From the NCBI GenBank assembly GCA_009869945.1, contig WIXG01000129.1:124001-188000 (forward strand): a DNA stretch of 64,000 bases, in the 5' to 3' direction. The notes under the pieces were generated by a model that worked only from the letters and a program-made list of their open reading frames with translations, made no database searches and was not told the DNA's origin. The position numbers and the translations under genes are program-made. The stretch's first letter is position 1, and the number at the start of each line of letters is the position of its first letter. The DNA comes from Mesaphorura yosii (taxonomy: Eukaryota > Arthropoda > Collembola > Poduromorpha > Tullbergiidae). This document shows, piece by piece, positions 35,091-48,661 of the stretch.

Positions 35091-35471
35091 CTGCGTCTTG
35101 TATTCTGAAGAACGCTAAGCTGTCTAAGATTTCCAGCCCCTGTATCGGGATTCCAAGGGTGTGTGGGTGTGGAAGCATCGGCTGCTGGCCGTGTTGTGAG
35201 GAGTGATGGTGATGATTCATCGAGTTCATATTGAGTGAGTTCATGTTCATCATCTGAGGTGGTAGAGACGGAGGAGAAAGCGACGGCGGTCTCCCAAATG
35301 TCGGCAATCCAGCAGACGAGGTTGAGATTTGAGACCCAAACGGCTGCATTGGCTGCTGTGTAATCACGTCGTTACTCGCAAGATGATGATGGTGCAGAGA
35401 TGGAAACCCGCCATGCAGACCGTCGGAATTGCGAAAGAATTTCGCAAAACTTGCAGAAAGTAAATCAATGT
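35091..35471 (-). CDS. orphan internal exon, His/Met/Pro-rich (gene unidentified)
   Basis: A single exon with strong splice signals: acceptor GTCGTTTTCCAG, donor GTAAGG, phase 1 at both ends, 127 codons fully open. The peptide begins DIDLLSASFAKFFRNSDG and turns low complexity: LHHHH, QQPMQPFGS, PSLSPPSLPP, runs of Asn/Met/Ser and a second HHHH. It ends IQGLEILDSLAFF. Such composition is usual in flanking regions of developmental transcription factors, but no DNA-binding domain is present, so the family cannot be stated. Partner exons must sit beyond long introns in the flanking gene-poor DNA. Confidence 0.5.
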
Positions 35472-38400
35472 CTGGAAAACGACATGAATGCATTAGTGCG
35501 TGCTCAAGTGGGAACCGGGATTGTGATAGCGATGATGGGAAATGGCCTGCTGGCAAAAAATTATTGCTTTTGTATGCAAAATAGCGGAATGAATTTGCAC
35601 TGTCGTCTGCCTGCCTAAATATGTCCGAGGGTCTGCCACTTTGCGTGCTAATGTAGAACATAAGTCCGTTTAAAATACGACACACTTCACTGTCATGTTG
35701 AAAATGTGGTGAATAAAATCATGGAATTTCATTTCATTCGTCCTAGCTAAATGAAGAGAAGATCAAAGAGATTAATCACAAAGCCAATAATGGAGGCGCC
35801 TGAGACGAGACATAGTGGCAAAGGCAATTTTAGGATATCCTCTCCGTCGCTAGCGAATTAAATGCCCTGGGATATCATGTTCAAACGATCAAACATCATA
35901 TCATATGCATTCATGTAAGCAAAATGTGATTTACTATGAAAGCCCAGAATCAGGATATTCGCAGAAAATCGCAATATTATAAAGATCAAAAGCGACTGCA
36001 ATTCGTAGATATCGAACTTATTTATGCAGATTCTATACGTGGACGTGGGATCAGGATTAAATTAATGTCAAGGATCAACACGAGTCTGGACTAGATTATT
36101 AAGAATCTATCAGGATTAGGCTGCCAACAGTAGCACGAATTTGCTCAGTACACAATTATTATGATCGCCTACAAAGGCAACTACGAACTCGGAACTTCGA
36201 TTCCGAGAACATGAAAGCGGATTTAGAAAATCGAAAGCGGAAGCGCCTACTTTTCAGGAAACATGTGATAAATACGTCGAATTGCTGGATCGTCCTTAAG
36301 TTTTGCTTTCATGCCGAACAGACTGAGCTCATAATTCATGTTGAAATGCTCAGCCTCTTTCATGTTGGTTGTCTCCGCTTCGTTGCAATTCTACACTGCA
36401 GCAACGGGATAAATATTTAAGCTGTATCAGTTTCTTCTCAAGTGGGTTGCAGTCACGTCGTCAGAGCAGAGGAGCAGTGGTGTCAAGCGTCAGGTGCATT
36501 GCCTAATTGGTATTCTTACCAGGTCCGCTCGGCGGTCGCACGTAATAATTCTCAGCCATGATATCCGGGTCTTCTCGAATCACAGAACGGTTAAAGTTGA
36601 GATCCTTCTTCCGTACGCCAGGGACAAGTGCTTAAAGCTTATTCACATTCACATCACAGCACTTCCTCATTTTCACTTGAGCACTTCTCAAACACTAACT
36701 GCCTCAACTTTATTTCGCCAGAAACTAGAAAATGTGAATACGGAGAGGTGAAGAGTGCATGAATATCAAAACCAAGTTTCCGTGTGAGAGTTTTGACTCG
36801 AGTTGGGGCGACGGGTGGTCTCCGTTACCTCCGAATCCTTCTGGCACGACTCGGCGCGTTTTCCTGACTACCAGCAGCAGCAGCTTCCAGTCACTACATT
36901 CGGCGTTAAAATATATTGTACTTCACAACCGAAACTTTTACTTACTCTTGCCGTTATGAATGCCTGTGCCCTGCGTGGCAAGACTCAAGAGAGAAGTGCG
37001 AACTGGAACGCAGAGGCGATGGAAAGAGCGAAAAGTGAAAAAGCAGCGTTTGTCATTAGTATTTAAATCTCAATTCATAAATCGTTTCTCGCTCCGCGCT
37101 CAGCAGAGTGCAAAGCAAAAATACTTTTGTGACTAACAAACCATTGCAAGATAAATCGGACTCAACTTCAACTTTTGTGCGCTGGAACTGCACGGTGAAA
37201 GCGAGCGGCGAGCACTTTCACTGCGCGGTACGGCACGACGAGAAGTGGAGTAGAATCGTTGGAGTTGGTAGAATGCCAAAAGTATCTGCAGAATGTGCGA
37301 GAGACTGCACGGAGGTGAGCACTGCACAACAGATAACGATTCTCTGAGTCAGAATTTGGCGGTCCAAGTGGGAGTGTTTACTACTTTATAAGAAATCTTC
37401 ATTTTCTCTTTCCTCCTTTCGGCTCCTATTCACCTTTCGCTATTACACTTTGATGATAATGATGACGTTACTTACGAGTCACAATCAGCGAAGTAGCGAA
37501 TACGACAGCGCTCCTCCGATATTGGAAAAGATTACTTTTGGAATAGTTTCACCATGTTTCTATTACGCACGCCATTACTGCACTGGTACTCGTAGTTTTG
37601 ACGGTCACTGTGGGTTTTTGCTGCTCATTCACGTTGATGATGAAGTATTGGAGAAATAAATTAGGAAAAAGTAGACCGAAAGTTTTCAGGACACAGACAC
37701 AGACTCCGAAGAATGGAGGTGGAGGAGCGCGAGGTAGAGCGAAAGGAATGCTCGTGGTTGACTGACCGGCTGCACTCAACGTTGCTCTCTCCCGTATATG
37801 ATTTGGACATGGAATTGCTCCCGTGCCTTCTGTCTGTGCGGAGGAGAAGCCAAAACTGCTTGAGTTTGGAGCAGGAGCAGAGACAGGCGGATGAATGATA
37901 GAGAGGAGAGCCAGCAGCCGAATAATGGAGAGGACGAGAATCCGATGAGAAAAATGTGCACGGTTTCGTATTCGTTGCTTGGCATGCACTGAGGAATGGG
38001 AGAAAGCTATTAACGTACTCCCTGCATGGTGCTTTCGCCTTCTCCTTTCCTCTTTGTGCTTGCAGTAGAATGGTAACAATAATGATGAGGATGGGAATGC
38101 AAGAACCACTGCTACAACATAGAGTCTGAAAAAACACAGCACTGAAACCGGAGAAAGTTCGTCCATTTGGAAGCAGGAAGGGTTCAAAATGGATTTCTGT
38201 TGTGCTATGCCTCTACATCTCGTTCTCAACTCTTGAGTCTTCCTCAGTTAACAGTGACGGCTTTCTCCTAGCCACACTCCAGCCGTTAAGCAGAAAGGGC
38301 GTGCGGCATAAGGAAACGGGAATACAGGCGTACTTCTTCGTTCTTTCCATCCAAATTTGACGTCCCGCCGTCTCTTTCTCTGCCGACTACAGTTGCTTTC

Positions 38401-41400
38401 GCTTTTACTCTATCATCAGAGTTTTGTGGAATGCGGCGTGAGTTCTTAGCTTTGCCACAACAAATACCGTTTCCCAAAGCAAGAAGGACGCAATTTCGAC
38501 GTGCCCCTTGCGCAGTCGGACATTTCGAATCGAAAACAGATAAAATGATCACGCTTGGCTGCTAAGAAACTAAACATAATGTTCCAATTTCAATGGCGGG
38601 AGGGCATCAGCAGCGCTCTTGACACAATAAATTTCATGATAACAATTTCTCCTGGGCTGGGACCGGACCCGGCCTGGAATAGAAGACGCTGTTGTTGGAA
38701 GAATGAATAGACGAATTAAGACAAGCTTCGATGGGCAACAATAATAGCTTTTCTGACATTATTTTCATTACAAAATGTAGAACAGTTGAAAATGAAATTC
38801 GTTTCTCTAACCTTGATCCCTGTGCATTATATTGAACAAAAGTGGTTGGAAAGGAGTACGCGTTGTGCTGCGCTGTGCAGCGCTCTGAGCTCTTCGTTTG
38901 TTGATGAAGAAGCAAGCAGCAAGTAGTAATAATGATGTTAGAATGATTTTAGTGTTTGTCTTTCAACTTCAACTACCTAGGCCATGGAATGGAAGGCAGG
39001 AGGCCTGGCAAGCTGGCCTTAATGCCTATTCACCTTCTATTTCGCTGTTTCGCTTCCGATGGATGGTGCATGCATTTCTTACTCCCGGATCCTCTCGCAT
39101 TCTCTCCTCCGAACGAATGGGAGAGATCGATAACGCGAGAGCGCGAGACTCCTCTCACAATTGGTCTTGATGCTTTCTCCCGAATTGCAGAAAGTGCTCG
39201 CATTCTTTGCTGGCGTGGGATGGCATACCTGAGAGGAAATAACCATCGCAGTACCTGAAAATATCAAATCGAACAAGTGCCTGTCTTCCTGTGTTTCCAA
39301 TCTACGAATTCCTTTTCATTTTGATTATTGTTCGTTTGTGATGGTCATAAACCTTGAATTTCTGCCCAAACATGGAAAAATAAACCTCCATAAATGCATC
39401 TCATATTGTACCATGCCATTATTGTATTGCAATATAATGATACTCATAGACAAAGACGCTGATTGCATCAGAAAATCGGATTAATATCGGATCCAAACAC
39501 AAACGTATGCACCAACACCCTGCGAATTTTGTGAAATGAAAATACATAAATCGCACAGCGGGAGCGGCACAGCTCCAATTCAGTGATCTGGCCAGAATTC
39601 TGTTGCTATATTTCATTTATACACTCTGGCTCTAATTTACTCCGCGCGGTAATGTAATGGAAGCGGTCGTTTCATTATCTTGTTTTTTGCGGTTCCGACC
39701 GGGTGCGAGCAGAAGATGCCGAAAAAGCAATTTACGACTATCACTACTACTGTGGTTGGCTGCTTGGATAATGGGCCTCGAGTTGCAACGCAACCAGCAG
39801 GCAATTAGGCACCGGTGCCTTTTTATACTTTTAGTAATACTGTCCTTGACAGGGATCATTGGGTCCGTACCCAACGCAACTCCAAGCCGGATCTATTTCA
39901 CTTACCGTATTTGTGTGACATGCTTGTACTGGTTAAGCAGGATGCGATTCGATTTAATGCAATCACAAACAATCACATTTTGATTCACTACTCTAACAAA
40001 CTCGTATTCTCATTCTCATTAATTTTGCTTCGTTGGGACAGGAACTTGGGACATCGCTTGCTCAGCAGGTGCTTTTACAGGAGTCCGTTCATAATGCATT
40101 TAAAGTGGATTATTATACAAGAAGAATGTTCAAGATGATATTATTCTGACTTTACGTTCAAAGTCCTCCCATTTTTTTTCCAGAAAGCAGAGTAGGAATG
40201 AACAACATTTTCCGAATCCGGCAAATTACTATACTCCAATTTACTTCACTGAACTGTAGTGGCTGTGGATTACGCCCACTGGACTCAGAGTATGGACACA
40301 TTGTCAAGGGTCATCAGTCATCAGGTTCTTTTATCATTTCCCGTGCACCACAAAAGGAATCAAATATGATTGAAGATGGTGGCGGACGTGCGCTACGTGC
40401 AGCGTGCCGTTGCTTTCGCTGATTTCGTTCGATCGTCTGACGTGACGTGGTTTGTTTGTTCGCCGGTAATAAGATAAGACGAGATTCGGACGCACCACAA
40501 TGGCTGCCTCGAAAATAAGTCGAATTCACAGAAACAAGAATGAATGCCATGTCAAAATTCGATAGTAAAAAAGCAACATCAATTGTGCGAAGGAGAAAGC
40601 TGGAAACAAGATAAAAGACATCGAAAGCAACAATAAGGGCAAGTGGGACACTTTTACTGTGTGCTCTTTTCTCTGTCCTGCGGAATGAGAATGGAGTTTC
40701 ATTTTACTGCCTCCTGTAAAGAGGACCTTTAGCATCGCCTCCCGTTCTGTTTCTTGTTCCTTCTCTTTGTCATTCTACACTACAGCACGAAGAAAGTACA
40801 TTTTTATGTATTTCCATAAATTTTAAGTGCGTGTTTTCATTTCTATTGTTGTCAGCCGTCTGTTTGCCGTCCTCAGATCGAGGCAGAAACTTGTATTTCT
40901 GAGGAGCAATAAATAATAGAAAGAACGATGAGTCGTCGATGCGGATGAGAAACGGCCAGGCCAGAGCCTGAACCTCGGACACTTTGGATACTTCTAGGAA
41001 TAACGAGCACAGTAGACAGCATAGCATTGTCCAGGTCCTGTGCTCTTTCTGCCGCTATCGAGTTGAGTGAATGCAATTATGCGTCGTCCTCGGCTGAACC
41101 ACTTTCTCCACTTAACTCAGCTGGCCGCTCAAGCGTCCCATTCAGGCGCCTTGAATGAATAAGATATACGCTTCAGAAACTCACCACCCATGCAAGTGAC
41201 AAATGTGCGTCATTAAAAACGGACGGGCAAGACGTTATTCAGTTTTAAGGAGTGTCGTGCTGAGTGTCACTTGCCAGCCCAAGCTAAAACTTGGGTCCAG
41301 AACGAGCCCTTTTTGAAAATCTGAATTAAAGTATCGTTATACTACGCCACATGCTCCATGCGTAAAATCCTCAAATGCTTTCCCATCTGTCGAAGTCACA

Positions 41401-44400
41401 AACTGCTTCATCAAGTTGACTCACAGTGAGCGGCTATATTAAGCAAAGCTCACCTGGGTACGAGATAGGGCGAAGTGAAGTCGCAGTTCAACTCATATTT
41501 TATTAAACGATCTCTTTTTCGCGCGATTTGACTACTCACCTTTTACACTTAGGAATCTGCAAAACACGCACTGCGACAAAGCGAAAGTTGGTCGAGAAGA
41601 GAAAGCTTAAATACACGCGACAATCTAGCCTAATTGATTTAAGTCGTGAGCCGGCTGGCTAACTGGGATCCGGTGTCAGGATCGAGCCAGAGTAATTTCC
41701 TGTGTGCAAAGTTGTACCGTCGCAGTTAGCAGTTATTGAATTTCATTTTTCAACCTCCTTCTTACCTTATTTGTCGTCTACAGGACGTGTATTAAGTGCT
41801 TCTACGGGGCTCGGTTGATCTCTACACAGTGTGCACTGGATTGTCCTGCTTCTTCCGAGCGCGCAATAGAACTTATTCGTTTTATTCCCAATTCCCATGA
41901 TGTCAAATGAAAAATTATATTAAGCTATCAAGTTATCATTCACTTCATTTTCGTTGCTCAGCTACACTTCGGAGTAACGTTAAGGAAGAGTATCGGCTTC
42001 AGTATTACAGCGAATTCTAAATTTCGCAAGCTAATCAATACATGAGTGAGGGAAGTTAAGGATTCAGTTCAGTTGAGTTCCTGGAAGCACATAACGCAAT
42101 ATCATTACGGCTACTTAAATCTGTTATTAAGTCTGTTATATTGCCATGATAAGCTTGCCATGCCTGCTCTTGGAGTGTGACAGCATAATGAGCCCGAGCC
42201 CTCTCTATCAATTGCCGGCTCTGCTCCATGCCAATGACTACGACTGCTAGACTGTGTCTCCCAAGTGCCATGTTCCACTTCTTTACTTCCAATGCAGCAT
42301 GCAAAAAGTATAAAGTTTGAACCATGATTTTTAATATTTTTATCTTCCAGGCTGCCCAACCCACAGCGAACATTTTGAAGGGCACTTAAGCGCCAGGGTC
42401 GGTAGCGCTCGCATTTTCCGAGCTGCATTGAATTTCATGAGCAAAGTTTCTAAGCAGACAAGTTCGAACCGCGCCGTGTCAGGTCGGGTCTTCTATTTCA
42501 CAGATAAAAATGCACTACCCAGCCAGAAGAGAGAATATGTTTTTGTTCTTGATTCTCAGAATCTCGTTGTTGCTTTTGTCGTGGTCATTAACTCTGCATT
42601 TAGGATCATCGCACATGGCCGTATGTGGCGTACGACTGTACTTAAATTTAATATCCTGTCGTTTGGAATGCCTTTTCTCCGCGCGAGATAACACTCTCGT
42701 CTTTCCCATTGTCTTGCTTGTAGTTAACGTGTCATCATAAAAAGAAGAATCGCAGAGTGCCGCTTGCTTTCTCTAGTATTGTCCTAAAACCAAGTACTTG
42801 CGCGCTGTATTTAGTTTGGAGAATCCTAAAATTAATGAGGTGCGAACAAAGTTGGTCTAATTGAGCATCATTTGTGAGGCTAATGCAGATGGGGATTGAA
42901 GAATAAGGATGTCAGAGACGATATACAAGGTTCTAGCAGCTAAAGCTACGAGCTGACACCATGAGACCTCCATAAAGTCAATGGAATTGAATTTACTGAA
43001 ATCCGAACAACACTTCTGCTTCTTACAAGCTACCATAATTGCTGATCCAATTAAAGTAACAGTGCACGTGAATTAAGACAAATAAATGTGCAGGGTTTCC
43101 TCATTTGTCCAAAACAACAATGTAAAGTGAGATCGGTACAAACTTGTTAATGGATTAAATTCGCTTCTCCCACGCTTTTGCAGTTCAGTTCACTCAATGT
43201 GCCTGCCACCTCCTGGGACAAACGTCCACGTGCGTAAAGTGCCCTGAACATATTTATGGCCTCTGTACCTAACATCTCCTGATCACGAACGAACACGGAA
43301 CATTTAGAAGCACATAAATTTAGATTAAACTCGACATAGGTTCGCATGCCGGTAAAAGTGCATCGAGCTAAAGTGCTTATTTTTCAGGATTTCTTTCACT
43401 AAAGTTAGAGACTTGGTCGCTTTCTCTGCCATCCCACGCTTTCGTTACACTCGGCTCTTATTTTAGAGCCCCTGGTGTATTTACGAAAGCAATCTTGCAG
43501 CAGCGACACAGAACTCGCAGTTTAGCTTGGGATTGTGGTAGTCTTAAACGGCAAGCGTCATCGTACCGTACCGTCGTTCGCTCGCATGCTTTGTGCTTTT
43601 GTAGCACGAAAACAGAGACCGAGGCAGGGATCTGCCAGATACGACAAATTAGGTGATTTCACTTCGACGTCTTTTTTGAGAGGTTTACAAAGTACTACAA
43701 TTAGTGGCTCGAGAGCACACGCGCGAGGGACGAACACAGCGAGGATTCACTTTCCCATATAAAATTTTAGTTTATTAAAGCACAAAGCGAGTTTCGCGAA
43801 TTATACGCAAAAGTGAAGGAAACACAGGAGAGAAACAAAAGCGCAGCGCAAAAGTGGAGGTAAAAAAAAACAAGTTCGCATAGAAGCCGAAGAAGCAGGA
43901 ACTTAAGTGGCACACTCGAACGAGGACACGTGCACTAATTGGCAACTGTCAGGCATGGAAATCTTTCATAGCTTGGACCAAGTCTTCATGGGTTCAGGCA
44001 TTGTGTAACTTTGTCGCACTGCGGTGTTGAAATCGAAATCCACATTGTTCAAATCCAGTCATTGAATAATGAATGTGGAAACTTCTTGGTCACAATTCGC
44101 GAAGCACAACGATCCTCCCAAACATTGCTGTACGTATTGTTTGCATTAATAATAAAGGTTAAGACCTGCCTCATCTCTTTCTGTGTATTGTTTCTTCCTG
44201 ACCTTCAACAGAAGGGAGGTCACGAACGCCAGTATCCACGCCTTGCGATGATATTTACTACGCTTTAACCTCAGAATCCAGTCCTGGAAGCAATATTTCA
44301 GCTTGTTTGACTAAAGCCTTTGAAGTTGACGTGTATTGATGTGGTGAGAGACCATACTCCTGTCACTATTTTTGAGGCGAACGAACAGCAAAGAAATGAG

Positions 44401-45889
44401 ATGGAAGTTTGAGCTTGAGCGAGTAACTTCCGAAGCAAATCAAGTAAAAGCAACGTAAAGCTTGATCCAGCTTCCAGCGAAGCTTTCTCATCAGCTTCCT
44501 TCCCTCGTCTGGAAATGACTTCTTTTATACTGCCGCTATAGATCGGTGCCTTCAGTCGAAGTCGCACGCTTTGATTAATTAATCAAACAGCAGAGCAAGA
44601 TGAATTATGTTTGTTCTATAAGTAAGATCAAATTCGACGAAATCAAAACATGCCAGGTCAAGTCTACACCAATGACTTTCGGTTCTTAAAAGAATGTTTA
44701 CCATTTTCCTAATTGACCCCTTTTACCCATCGTGAGTAATTGAGACTCGGAGAGCTCATTTCTAACTCGTTACTCGTTATCAGGACGCGAATTTCTAATG
44801 AAAGAGATGAAAAAGGATAATTACGACATGAAGATTTGGGAAAGTTGAACCTTCGACCTTGAGAATGTATTTTCCCCATTGTGAGTCATAATGCTCTGTC
44901 CGAAACGCATTTTCTTCAAATGAATCATGGGAACTGGATGGTATAACATAAGCGATCTTCATCCAGAATCACGGAGATGGAAATGTGATTTATTTAAGTC
45001 CTTTCCTATATGGGCTTCTGGTTCTCCTTTCACAAAGGAATTTGATATTTGAAACTCGGAAGGAAAATACGAAGCACAGCACAACTTGGACTCGTCGTTT
45101 TTCAATGCAACTCTTGAGCATTGTTGCTGCCCGTGCTACTCAATCATCCAAGTTCCAAGGCTGCCACTCTCCTCACATTATGAGCACACAAGATTGATTA
45201 AGAATTGAACAGTGCTGACGTACTTTCTTCGAGGTTCTTTCCCAGGCCACGCGCGTACGCATCGTCAAGATTACGATTTTATGTTCGTAATCCTCTGGGT
45301 TAATAAAATAAATGGAAGAGAACGAGCGAGTCCAGGGCCAGACCGGCCAAGTTTGATACACTTTCAAAAAGAGAACCTACCGAAGTCGAGACTGAGCAAA
45401 GGTAAAGTGTAGGTTTAAGTGTCCACGTGTTTGTACAACTTCAATTAAACTCGTTCTTCGGAATGTGAGCTGGTGCTTCTACAAAATCAAGTGTTCGCTT
45501 CTACGCAGCAGTGTCGAAGCCACTTCGATCTTATGTCCTGCTGATCCAATTCCAGATGAAAGTGGTAGTAACCAGTTTTTGCAGGAAACTGAATCGAATG
45601 TAATTATTTTTGCTAATGCTGACGGGCAACAATACCTCACTTTCTCCGGTACTCACCTCTTTATAAAAAGAGTTGGCAGTTTTTATTGTTGACGTAAGTA
45701 GAAAATTGAATGGGTGAGGAAGATAACAATAATTACAAGACCGTGAGGTGAAGGAATTGAAAGGCCATGAAGAAAGGAAAGGACAACAACGGGCAGGATA
45801 TGAACGAATATATTTGCCTGAATAACAATAAATTACTCTGTTAATCTTAGTAATAGACCTTCATGCAAATTCTAGTACGTTTTTGTCTG
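35472..45889. other. 10-kb region without supported genes
   Basis: No exon with family support was found. The part at about 36800-39200 is GC-richer than its surroundings and keeps two overlapping minus-strand frames open (37549-38229 and 37661-38137), without homology. The whole could be long introns plus promoter of the gene owning the 35.1-35.5 kb exon. A minus-strand frame at 43147-43347 is open but unrecognised. Confidence 0.4.
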
Positions 45890-48661
45890 TCAAGTGAATT
45901 GAATAATAAAGAAAATGATAAATGTTACGAGAATTGCTGACACTGCGAAGAATACGGGGAATATTTCCGACTCGAGCCGTGCTGAAGCCTGCAAAGAACA
46001 CAAGAGAAGGAGTTACAATAAAATTCGAACTTTACGAAAACCAAAGTGAAAGTAAAGTTTTCGCGAAATGCGCACGGCAAGACACACACGCGAAGGAGAC
46101 TGGAAGTATAAATTATCATTATTGCGCCAGCCCTCGCTCTCTGCTCCTGTCAACTCTAATTTACGGTTTCTTAACATGCAAATGATCGTGCAGGATTACT
46201 GGTACTTTATCGCTCACCGTGTCAGAAAATTCTTTGATTCTAATTAATCTCATAATTCATTTTCAATTAGACTCCTTTGGGATACCGAAATATAGTACAA
46301 GCAGCAAAACAGCCGTAGCATTGCGCTATACGTTGTACGAGGAGTCGAAACCTACTTCCAATTATGAATGCATGTTAAACGATAAAAGGCAACTAGCTTC
46401 GGTACTTGTGCTCCGTCAATATTTACAGTGACTTACCAGTGCCAGAAGGAACCCAAGCAGCAGAATTTGATTTGAAATTGAAATTTCTTGAAGAAACGTT
46501 AATCGGTAAACACTCTTCCACCGATGGCCAATATGCACTTTCACATCAGCAATAGGCGGAGTAGTGATCTCGTCTCCATTCTCGGAACCACCACCAGAAG
46601 CTGCGGTTGTTTTCGGAACAAAAGTAATTTTCCAAAACTGAAAGAAGTATACATTTTTCTTGCAACAAATTTTCGATTAACGTCAAACTCGGGTCGTCTA
46701 GCTTCAGTACACTCTGCCGTAGAGACATTGCCTTGCTACACAACGGACAAGTTACAAGATGGAAGTTCGCAGAAATAAAATCTGCTCTATTTTGTCTTTA
46801 GATTGAGTTTCTCTATTAAAAATTGGGACTGAACGGGGACAGAGGTCATGGCCGTACTCAGAGGCTCCTGAAATAGCCAGGAAAGCAAAGTAAGTCTTTA
46901 TTGGCTACGACTGTTATGGCCAATAAAACTTTCATACATCCAATGAAAAGATTCTAGATTCCAGCGTGCGCTCAGAATAACAATAAATTGTAATGCAATA
47001 TCAACATAAGAAAATTGTTGATATGAGAAGATAGCACACTGTCACTTGAATCTCAATCAGGGCTCAAACTAAAACATATCATCATCATTCTCCATTCTCC
47101 AAAGCTAGACTTGGCAATAATCTTCTTTGTAATAGTGAGACAAAAATGTTTATTTCTGGAAGAATTTTGAGCTCCAACGACATGTTCTTAAGCTGTACCC
47201 AAGTATACGCTAAAATTACTTGAATAATGACACACCAGACTACATATTAGGATTTATGCTCAGTGTGTGGCGTGGGTTCGTTTCTTTCCTACGTCTGTCT
47301 GGTTCATTTTACGCTTCATTACTTATAAATGCTGGCGAAATGCTTCGACTCTGGTCCATGAAATCCATGAAATATTTGGAAGATTTCACAGTCCAGAACG
47401 TTAATATTCCACGCTCTGTTTCTTTTCCTTACCTTGACATCACCTTCTCGCTCCACAGTCACGGAGTAGATTTCCCCAGTTAATTTATTTTCTATTCGGG
47501 CAGGTAATTTGAATGTTTGACGCGCGTCACATTTAAGGCTCCCAATGTAATGTTCGCAGTTTGTATAAAAGTCGAAATTCCTCACGTCCTGGAAGGAGCA
47601 AAGCGGAGACACGAAAAAGGCGAATATTAGCTAGAGAAACCGCAGGATCAAAAGCGCTTCATTTGCATATATCTGTGGCGTAATTCGTATTGCGTTTTCT
47701 TATTCCTCAAGACTGCACTTAAGTGTCGCAGTTTTAATTTTCTTACCTCGACTATGCTGGAATGAATCCGTAAGATATTCTCCGCATTCAGTTTGCGTAT
47801 GAATATTTCATTCGCATTGGTCACGCTCAACGAGCAGTACTTGCTTTGAACTGCCTGAAACAACTCCGTCCTCTCATCTTCCCCGTTGCATATTTTAAAA
47901 TGAATCCAATCTGCAAAATTGTAGAATCAAATTGAGTCAGCATTCCATCCGCCTTGAATTAGCTAAACTGGCCATTGGGATTAACCTACCTAAACACATC
48001 GAAATAGATTTGAGCTGTCGAAATATTTCAAATGGTTTGAAATTAATAAGCTGAAGCTGGCTTAGACGATTAGCCGACGACTTTCTAGAAGATTTCCTTC
48101 TTTGACTATGCTTGCGTATTTTCACACTCCGCGTGTTTGAGTTTGAGTCGGTGGTGGCAACGCCACCATTGGCCCTCAACGACGGCCTTTTTTCGGCGTG
48201 ACCTTGTTTTAATGTCTTTATGATTGGATTCGGGCTTAAATGGCTTTTGCCTTGAGTGTCGGATTTCATTTTCATCTGCTCTGTTTCTCTGGATGAGTTG
48301 TGGTTGTTATTCAACTGATCTCTTTGATCTTCTTTCACGCGAGCGTCTCTTGCGTAGCTGACATCATTAGCGAATTTCATAGCTGCCTGCACACTTTGAT
48401 CACTGTTGCAGCACGGATCAATCGCGTTAGGAACAGATATGCTAACGGAAGTTGACGGAAGAGCTGCTGGAGTTTTGCGGTTCTCTTCTGCAGCATCGTT
48501 GCTCTCGACACTCTGCTGCTTTCTTCTCTTTGTCCCTATTCAATAAAATATTCATCGCAGATTAGAAAACGCTCCAACCAGCTCAAAGCTGTGATTTAAT
48601 TGAAACCATGCGGTTCAGTTTATAACGTACTTTGCGGGACTTCCGGGCCAGCATCGTCCAT
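45890..48661 (-). CDS. divergent scramblase-like protein E with long basic N-terminus (6 exons, 398 aa)
   Basis: Exons 48661-48631, 48535-47990, 47910-47747, 47588-47433, 46637-46437 and 45988-45890 total 1197 nt with every phase agreeing. Residues 1-175 are polar and low complexity, ending in a Lys/Arg/Ser patch (KIRKHSQRRKSSRKSSANR) that resembles a nuclear-localisation or membrane-binding patch. The scramblase pattern follows: LINFKPFEIFRQLKS, DWIHFKICNGED, KYCSLSVTNANEIFI, a 52-codon exon (CEHYIGSLKC), HRWKSVYRLTFLQEI and a helix ILLLGFLLAL. The last exon adds a second helix (IFPVFFAVSAILVTFIIFF) and then stops. Cys cluster and DADNFGI are absent. An insert rich in Gly/Ser/Thr precedes the helix exon. 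Function unknown. Confidence 0.8.

Noticed and set aside
37549-38229. 226-codon minus-strand frame
   Set aside because: Overlaps another open frame in a GC-rich stretch, low-complexity and without homology; kept only as an observation on composition.
42455-42490. gttcgaacc-like box resembling a tRNA B box
   Set aside because: No matching A box or acceptor stem within tRNA distance.
43147-43347. Minus-strand open frame MRTYVEFNLNLCASKC...
   Set aside because: No family match and no convincing acceptor/donor pair; may be chance.
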